A DNA stretch of 64,000 nucleotides from Sphingomonas echinoides (GTDB lineage Bacteria > Pseudomonadota > Alphaproteobacteria > Sphingomonadales > Sphingomonadaceae). Shown in pieces: positions 1 to 7,475 of the stretch. Made by a program: the position numbers and the translations under genes. Within the stretch, counting starts at the first letter, position 1. Every line of letters begins with the position of its first letter. The DNA lies in assembly GCF_029623395.1 (NCBI RefSeq), contig NZ_JAPYKK010000004.1, positions 1 to 64,000 on the forward strand. The letters are read 5' to 3'. A model generated the notes under the pieces. It ran no database searches, was not told where the DNA came from, and saw nothing but the letters and a program-made list of their open reading frames with translations.

Positions 1-476
1 CGTTGCTGGCGCAGCCTGCGGTGCCGTTCGAGCGGCGGTACCGGCGCGAGGTCTATCCCGGCCAGCCCTTCGATGCGGCACCGACCGCGGTCGTGCTGGT
101 CGTGACCAACGACAACGCGAACGGCCTGGGCATTGCGCTCCCCGCCGGCGGGACAGCGCTCTACGCCCGCCGCGAGTCCGGAAGGTTCCTCCTCGGGTTG
201 GGCGCGATGACCGACCGTACCGTGGGGGAGCGGGTGCGGATTGCGGCAGGCGTCAGCCGTCAGGTCCTCGTTTCGCAGAAGCGGATCGGGCCAAACGGAG
301 CGGTTCTCACGGTCGCGAACGCCAATCCCTTTGCGGTGACGCTCGACGTGCCAATCGGCGCGGCGGGGCAGAAGGTCGAACCGCAGGCCGAAAACGTCAA
401 CCGTACCGACGGCATCGTCACCTGGACGCCGATCCTGCCGCCCGGCGGAAGCGCGGAATTGCGGTATCGTTTTTAG
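1..476 (+). CDS. DUF4139-like protein, C-terminal part (5' end outside window)
   Basis: Only the last ~157 codons are present; the frame is open to the left edge, so the start lies outside the window. The visible part is a beta-rich segment with glycine/proline turns (a GLGIALPAGGTALYARR stretch, then repeated short beta strands) ending in ELRYRF. That pattern resembles the C-terminal half of DUF4139 proteins, whose biochemical role is unknown. There is no membrane segment or lipobox in this part. The stop lies 4 nt before the GTG start of the next gene, so it is probably co-transcribed with the DUF3142 lipoprotein and the 757-residue protein. Family assignment is by general resemblance only. 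Confidence 0.5.
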   Translation, partial: LLAQPAVPFERRYRREVYPGQPFDAAPTAVVLVVTNDNANGLGIALPAGGTALYARRESGRFLLGLGAMTDRTVGERVRIAAGVSRQVLVSQKRIGPNGAVLTVANANPFAVTLDVPIGAAGQKVEPQAENVNRTDGIVTWTPILPPGGSAELRYRF

Positions 477-480
477 GGAA

Positions 481-1221
481 GTGACGACGATCAGACCCCT
501 GTTCCTGCTTGCCGCGCTCCTGCTGTCCGGCTGCGAGGGAAAGCGCGCGCCCACGCCCGCCACGCTCGTCGCCTGGGCGTGGGAGCGGCCCGAGGACCTG
601 CGATTCCTGCCCGACGACGTCGAGGTCGCAGTGCAGACCGGCTTCGTAGAGATCGCCGGTGACGGCTTCGTCGCGCGGGGGCGCCGGTTTCCGTTGCTGG
701 TCAAGACGCCACCGACGACCGCAGTAGTCCACGTCCAGATCGACGAGCGCACGCCCGTGCGCTGGACTCCGCTGCTCGGCCAGCGCGTCGCCGCTGCGGT
801 GCTGCACTTCGCGCGGACCATTCCGACGCACCGGGTACAGATCGACTTCGAGGTGCGCCGATCCCAGCGCGGGATACTGACCGATGTCGTCCGCGATGTC
901 CGCAAGAGCCTGCCGCGCGACGTCTCTCTGTCGATCACCGCGCTCGCCTCTTGGTGCCAGGAGGACTGGCTGCATACACTGCCGGTCGACGAGGTCGTGC
1001 CGATGCTGTTCCGCATGGGTCGCGGCGGTCCGTCGATCCGCGCGACGATCGCGCAGGACGGCGATTGGCGTGATCCCGTTTGTCGCCATGCGCTCGCCAT
1101 TTCCGTCGATACCCCCATTGCCGATGCGCCTGCCGATCGTAGGATCTACCTGTTCGATCCACGGAGCTGGACGAAAGCGGATTTCGATTCGGTGCAGCAT
1201 CAGGTGGAGGAATGGCGATGA
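481..1221 (+). CDS. DUF3142 family lipoprotein
   Basis: The 246-residue protein starts at a GTG and has a short hydrophobic signal ending in a lipobox (LLLSGC, Cys about residue 18), so it should be anchored to a membrane as a lipoprotein. The body (LVAWAWERPEDLRFLPDDVEVAV near the start; QIDFEVRRSQRGILTDVVRDVR in the middle; SITALASWCQEDWL) fits DUF3142, a family of exported proteins with a TIM-barrel-like layout and no established function. The end overlaps the next gene by 10 nt, indicating translational coupling. The GTG is chosen because it is the only start that gives a complete lipoprotein signal. Confidence 0.7.
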   Translation: MTTIRPLFLLAALLLSGCEGKRAPTPATLVAWAWERPEDLRFLPDDVEVAVQTGFVEIAGDGFVARGRRFPLLVKTPPTTAVVHVQIDERTPVRWTPLLGQRVAAAVLHFARTIPTHRVQIDFEVRRSQRGILTDVVRDVRKSLPRDVSLSITALASWCQEDWLHTLPVDEVVPMLFRMGRGGPSIRATIAQDGDWRDPVCRHALAISVDTPIADAPADRRIYLFDPRSWTKADFDSVQHQVEEWR

Positions 1222-3485
1222 CGCGGCGGCGCGTGTTGGCGGCAGCAAGCATCGCGGCGGTGGCGCTACTGGCGGTCCGCGCCTCCGGTTCCGGCGGGCC
1301 GCCGCCCCTGCCCGACTATGTCACCGCGAACGCGCTTCAGCCGATCGATCGCTTGGCGCTGGCGGCGGGCCGGGTCGGCATCGTCAAGGGCGGCGCGCCC
1401 GCCCCCGTCCTCTACTTGGACTGGCGGCTGCTCAACGGTCTCGCAAGCGGCGCGGAGGCGACCGACGCCCTCGCGACGCCGTGTTGCGGCGAGCGACAGG
1501 ACAATAGCTATGCCTGGCTTGCCGCACGGCGAACGGTGCCCGGCGCGTCACCGGACGTTTATTACATCGCGACCGAGCGCCAGGGGCCCAATTACACGAG
1601 CATTCCGACCTGTTTCGGCGACGCTTTCGACACCGCTGTCGTGACGCTCAAGGACCGCGTGGCGCGCAATGGCGCAGAATCACCTTGGGTCCGCGCGTGG
1701 CTCGCGGCGCAGGACGCTGTGTTCGACGGCTGCAGCAAAACGGGGGTGGCGCTGCCACCGCTCGACGCCGCCGCCCCCGCCTGGCTGCGCGCAGACCACG
1801 CGTATCAAGCCGCCGCGCTGGCGCTGTACGATGGCCGCCTGGCGGAGGCCGAGCGGAGCTTCGCCGCGATCGAGCGCGATCGCCAGTCACCGTGGCAACC
1901 ACTTGCCTTGTACCTTCAGGTTCGCACCGTGCTGCGCGCCGCGATTACCGGATCCGACGCCGCCGGCTTTGCGCGCGCACACGCCGCGCTCGCGAGGTTG
2001 CAGCAGGCCCCCGCCGGAACCTACGGCAAGGGAGAAATCGACCGGATTGCGCAAATCCTCGAATATCACGAACGCCCGGCGGCGTTGCTGGCGCGGCTCG
2101 ACCGCGACCTCGGCACCGTCGCCCCCGCGCCCGACATCGCGGTTAAGTTCAAGGACTATTGGGCCTTGTCGGAGACGTCGCCCGTGAAGCCGGAGGCGGC
2201 GGACTGGATTGCGACGGTGCAGACCAGAGACCGATCGGCGGGTGTGGCACATGCGCAAGGTCAGTGGCAGGCGACGCACCGAACGGCGTGGCTGGTTGCA
2301 GCGCTCAGTCTCGCGACCCCGCAGGATGGGGCTTCCGCAGCGCTCGTCGCCGATGCCGCGCGGACCGATCCCCGCGATCCCGCCTGGCTCAGTCTGCACT
2401 ATCACGCGATGCGCCTGACCATCGGGCGCGTGCCGGATGACGTCATGCGAGCACAGGTCGATCCGGTGCTGGCGCGAACCGACCTCACCCCCTCCGATCG
2501 CAACATCTTCCTCGCCATCCGTACCCAGCTTGCGCCGACACTCGCGGACTTTGCGGTTCACGCACTTCGGCAACCATATTGCGCCGGATCGGCCACCGGC
2601 TGCATCGACGGCGACTGGCCCGCCGGCGACGGACTGTTGGGCCGGCGCGGGCAGGCGTTCGTCGGTCTCGGGGGCGATGCGCGGGTCATCATCGATCGGT
2701 TGCCACTGGCATCACGGCTTGCGCTCGGCCGCGATCCCGATCTGCCGCGAGACTTTCGGCTCGATCTCGCGCTGACCAATTATGCGCGCGGCGTCGCGCT
2801 TCGGAACACCGCCGCGATCGACGAGACGGCCCGCGCCCTGATCGGGTTGTTGCCGCAGGTGCGCGCGGACTGGGCGCGGATCGTTACCACCGCACCGGGC
2901 CCGAACAAGCGCTTCGCCGAAATCTTCGTGATGGCGAAGATCCCGAGCCTGCGCACCGACCTTGCCGATTATACGCGCCCCGAAGGCACCGAACCCGCTT
3001 TCTCGGGCTATTGGACAAACTGGATGATTCCTCCAGTTGGGCATCAGGCAGCGGCCGCTGCGTTCCCGCCCGCCAGCGGGTACATGCCCGAACGTTATGG
3101 GGACGGCGGCAACGCGTCAGAGGACGCCGATCCGTCCGACCTCCCCTGCGCAGGCAAATGCGGCCAAGGACGCTTCCCGTTCCACACGCCGCCCTTCGCC
3201 GTCCCGCTGGTCCCGGCCGCGCTCGCGGAACGCCAGCGTTTCCCGATGAGCGACGGCGAAGATCGTGCCGACAGCGGCGCTACGTCGCTGTGGGACGAGG
3301 CACTCGCCTACGTCCGCGCGCACCCGAACGATCCCCGCGCAGCCGAGACCTTGTATCGCCTGATCCGTGTCGGACGCTGGGGCGGAAACCACAATCATCT
3401 CGGCAAACGCGCGTTCGCTCTGCTCCATAGCCGGTACCCAAAGTCGATCTGGGCGAAGCGTTCGCCCTATTACTACAACGGCTGA
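1212..3485 (+). CDS. large exported protein of unknown function
   Basis: The 757-residue product has an N-terminal signal (TRRRVLAAASIAAVALLAV) with a twin-arginine-like run before the hydrophobic core, so Tat or Sec export is possible. The remainder is alanine-rich and mostly helical. A segment near residues 200-245 (AYQAAALALYDGRLAEAERSFAAIE) looks like a tetratricopeptide-type helical pair, and another lies near the C-terminus (WDEALAYVRAHPNDPRAAETLYRLIR). The C-terminal region has a conserved-looking HNHLGKRAFALLH stretch. I recognise no catalytic motif. It overlaps the DUF3142 lipoprotein by 10 nt, and the two presumably act together in the periplasm. Function unknown. Confidence 0.75.
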   Translation: MAMTRRRVLAAASIAAVALLAVRASGSGGPPPLPDYVTANALQPIDRLALAAGRVGIVKGGAPAPVLYLDWRLLNGLASGAEATDALATPCCGERQDNSYAWLAARRTVPGASPDVYYIATERQGPNYTSIPTCFGDAFDTAVVTLKDRVARNGAESPWVRAWLAAQDAVFDGCSKTGVALPPLDAAAPAWLRADHAYQAAALALYDGRLAEAERSFAAIERDRQSPWQPLALYLQVRTVLRAAITGSDAAGFARAHAALARLQQAPAGTYGKGEIDRIAQILEYHERPAALLARLDRDLGTVAPAPDIAVKFKDYWALSETSPVKPEAADWIATVQTRDRSAGVAHAQGQWQATHRTAWLVAALSLATPQDGASAALVADAARTDPRDPAWLSLHYHAMRLTIGRVPDDVMRAQVDPVLARTDLTPSDRNIFLAIRTQLAPTLADFAVHALRQPYCAGSATGCIDGDWPAGDGLLGRRGQAFVGLGGDARVIIDRLPLASRLALGRDPDLPRDFRLDLALTNYARGVALRNTAAIDETARALIGLLPQVRADWARIVTTAPGPNKRFAEIFVMAKIPSLRTDLADYTRPEGTEPAFSGYWTNWMIPPVGHQAAAAAFPPASGYMPERYGDGGNASEDADPSDLPCAGKCGQGRFPFHTPPFAVPLVPAALAERQRFPMSDGEDRADSGATSLWDEALAYVRAHPNDPRAAETLYRLIRVGRWGGNHNHLGKRAFALLHSRYPKSIWAKRSPYYYNG

Positions 3486-3528
3486 CCTGTCGGGTTAGCG
3501 CGGCGCGATCTCGATTGATCGCCAACCG

Positions 3529-5658
3529 TCATAGCTGGGACGCGATCGTAAAGCGCACGTTGCGGGGCGCCCCCGGCGTCGTCCACACATTCGCATAAGA
3601 GCTTGAGATGTAATACGTATCAAAGATGTTATCGATGTCGAAGCGCAGCTTCAGATGGTCCGACACGGCGTAGCTCAGGTTCGCGCGCGCAATGGTATAG
3701 GCAGGCAGGCGATACCCGCTCGCAAACGGATCGCCGGCACGGTTTCCAACGTGCGTCACCCCGCCGCCGACCGAGGCCCTGCCGATGTCCTTGACCGCGA
3801 ACAGCGCCCACGCGTTCTTCGGCACGTTGGACAAGGGCGTACCGATCAGCGCTGGGTTCGCGTCCTTGCGAACCTTCGCGTCGAGGTAGGTGTACGTCGC
3901 CGTCACGTAGAGATTATCGATCAGGTTCAGCGTCGCTTCCGCCTCCGCCCCGCGCGAACGCTGTCGACCGATCTGCGTTTTCACGAACGGATCGGTCGCG
4001 TTCGGGTTGAGGACGTTGCGTTTCTCCAGATCGAACAACGCGGCCTGACCCGTCAGCCTGCCGCTCAGCGCGGTGAACTTGGCCCCCACTTCGGTCGAGT
4101 TGCTCCGTTCCGCATCGAAGGTGGACAGACCGTCGGACGGATTGAGCCGCAGCGACTCCCCCCAGCTGGTGTAAAGCGACAGGCCATTGCCGACCTGCCA
4201 CGACAGCGCTGCGCGCGGCGTCACGCCCCGGTTCGTCGTGTCGAGGTTGGCGTTGCCCGTAAGGCGATTGGTCACGTCCTGGCGGAAGCTGTTCCACCGC
4301 GCGCCCAGCAGCAACGTGAACGGTCCCGACCGTACGATATCCTGCGCATAGACGCTTTCGCTGCGCATCGACTCGGTTCGGCTGAGCCCCGGCGGCGGGA
4401 CGGGCAACGCCTGACCGTACACCGGCTCAAAAAGGTCGATAAGCAGGATCGGGCGGGTGGGCGTGCCGCGCGCGCGATCGAGACGGAAGTCCATGAAGTG
4501 GCGCACCCGGTCGACGCCCAGCCGCAGGTCGTGCTCCAGCCCGAGGACACGCACCGACCCGGTCAGTTCCGCGCGCAGCGTAAGGTCGTTCCAAGAGAAG
4601 TCGTGGTAGCGGCGGTCGCGCCCGGCGGTACGTCCGTTCGCCTGGAGCCCGCGGCCACCGAAGTCGACCATGGTGCCGAGCCCGCGCAGCGATCCGTCGC
4701 GCTGGCTTCCGCCGAGTTCGAGACCGATGCCGCTTCCCAGGTCAGCGAATAGACTGGCCTGTTGCCACAGGATCTTTTGCGAGATCTGTCCGTCCGACGG
4801 TTCGCCGAGGAACGTCCTGCGGTCCATCGCGCGGGCGTTGCCAGCGATACCGACGATCCCCCGGTCCAACGTGGATTCATTGTGCATATACTCCGCCTGG
4901 TAAAGCAGGCGCAGCGCCTCTGTTGCCTGCCAGGAGACCGACGGCGCAATCAGGCGACGCGATCCTTCCACGGTCTTGCGGAAGCTATCATGCTCTTCCC
5001 CAACGCCGATGAGCCGGACGGACAAACCCTTGCCGATCGGGCCCCCGACGTCGCCCGTCACCCGCACGCTGTTCCAGCTCCCGTAACTGGCGGTCGCCGC
5101 GGCATGCGGGTGCGCAAGCGGCGCCTTGGTGACGATGTTGATCGCGCCGCCGGGCTCTCCCCGCCCCGACAAGGCGGCACTGGCGCCTTTTAGGACTTCG
5201 ATGCGTTCGACCGTCGCTGTGTCGACCGGTGCGTTGAAACCGAGATTGCTGCTGAATCGGTTGATCAGAATATCCGGCCCGGCGTTCTCGTCTCCGGCGA
5301 AACCCCGGATCGCGTATTTGTCCCACAGACCACCGAAGTCATTCTGGCGCGACACGCCCCCGGCCAGATCGAGCACGTCGTCGAGCCGTGTGGTGTTGAG
5401 CGCCTCGAGCTGGCGTTGATCAAATACCCGAACGGACTGCGGATAGACTGTGATCGGTACGGCGCTGCCCAGAATGCTGGCGCTTGCCTTGCGCGCGGTG
5501 ACGACGATGTCGCTATCCGGACTACCGGAGCTTCCTTCGGATCGCGCCTCTTGAGCAGAAGCCGCCATCGGAAGCGCGCTGCAGGTGGCCAACAGGATCG
5601 CGCTCAGACCTACATACGCGGGGCGCTGACCCATTAACCGATGGTAACCTGCAAGCAT
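3529..5658 (-). CDS. TonB-dependent siderophore receptor
   Basis: The 709-residue outer-membrane receptor has a signal peptide (LSAILLATCSALPMAASAQ), a TonB-box-like DIVVTAR near residue 50, and a plug domain with RLDDVLDLAGGVSRQNDFGG and VERIEVLKGASAALSGRGEPGGAINIVTK, which is typical of the siderophore-receptor subfamily (FhuA/FpvA type). A 22-strand barrel follows, and the chain ends in hydrophobic residues (FTIASQL). The ATG at 5658 is preceded by a strong GGGGGA Shine-Dalgarno at the right spacing. It is a single gene between the 757-residue protein (convergent) and the thiamine operon. A Fur-type inverted repeat lies upstream, consistent with iron control. The ligand cannot be told from sequence. 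Confidence 0.92.
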   Translation of the reverse strand: MLAGYHRLMGQRPAYVGLSAILLATCSALPMAASAQEARSEGSSGSPDSDIVVTARKASASILGSAVPITVYPQSVRVFDQRQLEALNTTRLDDVLDLAGGVSRQNDFGGLWDKYAIRGFAGDENAGPDILINRFSSNLGFNAPVDTATVERIEVLKGASAALSGRGEPGGAINIVTKAPLAHPHAAATASYGSWNSVRVTGDVGGPIGKGLSVRLIGVGEEHDSFRKTVEGSRRLIAPSVSWQATEALRLLYQAEYMHNESTLDRGIVGIAGNARAMDRRTFLGEPSDGQISQKILWQQASLFADLGSGIGLELGGSQRDGSLRGLGTMVDFGGRGLQANGRTAGRDRRYHDFSWNDLTLRAELTGSVRVLGLEHDLRLGVDRVRHFMDFRLDRARGTPTRPILLIDLFEPVYGQALPVPPPGLSRTESMRSESVYAQDIVRSGPFTLLLGARWNSFRQDVTNRLTGNANLDTTNRGVTPRAALSWQVGNGLSLYTSWGESLRLNPSDGLSTFDAERSNSTEVGAKFTALSGRLTGQAALFDLEKRNVLNPNATDPFVKTQIGRQRSRGAEAEATLNLIDNLYVTATYTYLDAKVRKDANPALIGTPLSNVPKNAWALFAVKDIGRASVGGGVTHVGNRAGDPFASGYRLPAYTIARANLSYAVSDHLKLRFDIDNIFDTYYISSSYANVWTTPGAPRNVRFTIASQL

Positions 5659-5722
5659 CGACGATCCCCCTGAGCATCCGGTCGCACTATAGCGCTACGG
5701 AGCAAGGGCGGATTAGGGCTAA

Positions 5723-5737
5723 TGCGAATAAATTGCA
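5723..5737. promoter_or_regulatory. candidate Fur-family operator
   Basis: TGCGAAT-A-AATTGCA is a 7-1-7 imperfect dyad (5 of 7 pairs match), 65 nt upstream of the siderophore-receptor start. A TATAGT that could be the -10 lies between them on the minus strand (5692-5687). The 7-1-7 layout is that of Fur-family sites. Assignment is inference from position and symmetry. Confidence 0.4.
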
Positions 5738-5749
5738 ACAAGCAGGCTT

Positions 5750-6325
5750 CTACATCGTTTGGCGCGTATTTCCGTCGGTATGCTTGCGCCATGCGCGGTA
5801 GCCAGCAAGGGCAAGGCCAATCATCACCGCATAGAGTCCAGCCGTCAGGATCAAGTCCTTGACCACGAACATCGCGACATAGGCGACATCGACGACAATC
5901 CAGAGCAGCCAGCTTTCGCGATGCCGCCGCGCCGTCCAATATTGCGCGATCATGCTGAAGCTACTGAGCGTCGCATCAACCCACGGCAAAGCCGCATCGG
6001 TATGATGGCTGGTGAACCACCCGATCGCGACCGCACCGATCGCGCCCGCTCCAAGACCGACGAGCGCCTGCCGCGGCATCAAGCGCATGACGACGACCTC
6101 CCCCGTCTCGCGGGATCCGCGCCGCCAGACCATCCAGCCATACAGGATGCCGACGCCGAACACCGCCTGCAGCACCATGTCGGCGTAGAGCCGCACGTCG
6201 AGGAAGAGCTTGAAGTACAGCGCGCAGGCAACGAGATTGAGCGGCCAGCACAGCAGATTGCGGCGCGCCGTCAACCAGATCGCCAGGATGCTGACCACGA
6301 CGGCAGCAATTTCCAGCGTCGACAT
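5750..6325 (-). CDS. pnuT: PnuC-family permease, probable thiamine transporter PnuT
   Basis: The 191-residue inner-membrane protein has about seven hydrophobic segments and the PnuC-family features WLTARRNLLCWPLNLVAC near the N-terminus and ESWLLWIVVDVAY in the second half. PnuC proteins are facilitators for vitamins (nicotinamide riboside, riboflavin or thiamine) that rely on intracellular phosphorylation for trapping. The ATG at 6325 overlaps the upstream kinase stop by 1 nt (TGATG). The frame extends further upstream but that part lies in the kinase gene. It is the last gene of an operon behind a TPP riboswitch, so thiamine is the likely substrate and PnuT is the fitting name. Ligand assignment rests on context. 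Confidence 0.85.
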   Translation of the reverse strand: MSTLEIAAVVVSILAIWLTARRNLLCWPLNLVACALYFKLFLDVRLYADMVLQAVFGVGILYGWMVWRRGSRETGEVVVMRLMPRQALVGLGAGAIGAVAIGWFTSHHTDAALPWVDATLSSFSMIAQYWTARRHRESWLLWIVVDVAYVAMFVVKDLILTAGLYAVMIGLALAGYRAWRKHTDGNTRQTM

Positions 6326-7428
6326 CAGCCGCGCCCACCAATGCGGATACGCTCCAGGAACATCTGCCCGGGCCGGGACAGGAACCATTCGGCATGACCG
6401 ATGAGATACGCATCCCAGGCCTGCGTGGCTGCTGAACCGTCGCCAAGCACGCCCGCGAAATACGCGACCTCCGAAAGCGCGAACTCGACATGGACCAACG
6501 GAAGCAACCGCACGACCGTCTCGATCTCGCGTGCGCTCAGGGGACGGATCGTCGCATAGCCTGCCAGCAGATAAAGCGCCGCGTCGGCATCTGCGACGAC
6601 ATCCCCCGCGCCCAGGTGCAACCACGCGATCGCGGTCCGCTCGATCGCGGTGGCAAGGTCGTGCACCGCGCACGTCCGGTCGGCGAGACCGAAATCGAAC
6701 ACGGTTTCAACCGTTCCGTCCCTGGCCCAAAGAAGGTTGGACGGATGCCAGTCATTGTGCGTCCACACCGCCCGCTGGTCCGCCAGACGCCGCGCAAGCC
6801 CCTCGGCGGCCGCCGCGAAAAGCGACTGCAACTGGCCCCGCCACGCCTTGCCCGCCAGAAACGCACCCAGCGCCGGGCGCGCCGCGACATAGGCTTCGGC
6901 GGCGGCCAGCGCGTCCTCGGCGGGCAGGATGGTAAAGCTCGCAACCAGCGGCTGGACGCTCCGGGACGGCGCCTCGAAACCTTGTGCCGCCTGATGCACA
7001 CGCGCCAGCGCGACCCCCGCCGCGTGCGCATGCGCGTGCGACAGGAACGGTGTCCAGGAAGGGCGATCGCGATACAGGTCGGTCCCCGCCGACTGGCGGT
7101 GCAGCTCATAGGTCCCCAGGACCTCGGTGACGGCGCTGGCGCCGTCAGCGGTGCGCATCACGTCAGGCACCGCGCACCCTGCGGCGGCGAGGTGCGCGAT
7201 GAACGCATGCTCCTGCGCCAAACCCGCGACCGACCGCACCCGGCCATCATGTCGTTTCAGGAGAAACGCGCCGCCTGTCGTCTCGACCAGAGCCGCGGCG
7301 GAAAACGGGCGCGGCGAGTGCCACGTCAATCGCTCCACCCGCCCCGCCGCCGAGAACCGCGACACCACCGCCTCCGCTTCGTCGCGCAGGATTGCAGGCC
7401 AGGTCGGGCTTTCCAGCGCAGTCCCCAT
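6325..7428 (-). CDS. APH/choline-kinase-fold phosphotransferase, candidate thiamine kinase
   Basis: The 367-residue cytoplasmic kinase of the aminoglycoside-phosphotransferase superfamily has a catalytic-loop motif HNDWHPSNLLW (about residue 224) and the metal-binding VFDFGLADRT (Asp about residue 245). The N-lobe lysine is probably in FLLKRHDG. The substrate is not determined by family. The gene sits between a TPP-riboswitch-controlled TonB receptor and a PnuT-like permease, and PnuC-type transport needs a kinase to trap its vitamin. Thiamine (or hydroxymethylpyrimidine/thiazole) phosphorylation is therefore the best inference. I prefer the ATG at 7428, with AGGTG upstream; a TTG at 7473 would add 15 residues and abut the receptor stop. 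Confidence 0.8.
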   Translation of the reverse strand: MGTALESPTWPAILRDEAEAVVSRFSAAGRVERLTWHSPRPFSAAALVETTGGAFLLKRHDGRVRSVAGLAQEHAFIAHLAAAGCAVPDVMRTADGASAVTEVLGTYELHRQSAGTDLYRDRPSWTPFLSHAHAHAAGVALARVHQAAQGFEAPSRSVQPLVASFTILPAEDALAAAEAYVAARPALGAFLAGKAWRGQLQSLFAAAAEGLARRLADQRAVWTHNDWHPSNLLWARDGTVETVFDFGLADRTCAVHDLATAIERTAIAWLHLGAGDVVADADAALYLLAGYATIRPLSAREIETVVRLLPLVHVEFALSEVAYFAGVLGDGSAATQAWDAYLIGHAEWFLSRPGQMFLERIRIGGRG

Positions 7429-7475
7429 GCCGTGCACCTGATGCGCGAGGGCGGCTTCCAGACCGTCGCCCAAGA

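Noticed and set aside
6326-6673. Possible N-terminal extension of the PnuT-like protein
   Set aside because: This part lies in the kinase gene, is Arg-rich and hydrophilic, and the family N-terminus begins at ATG 6325 with TGATG coupling.
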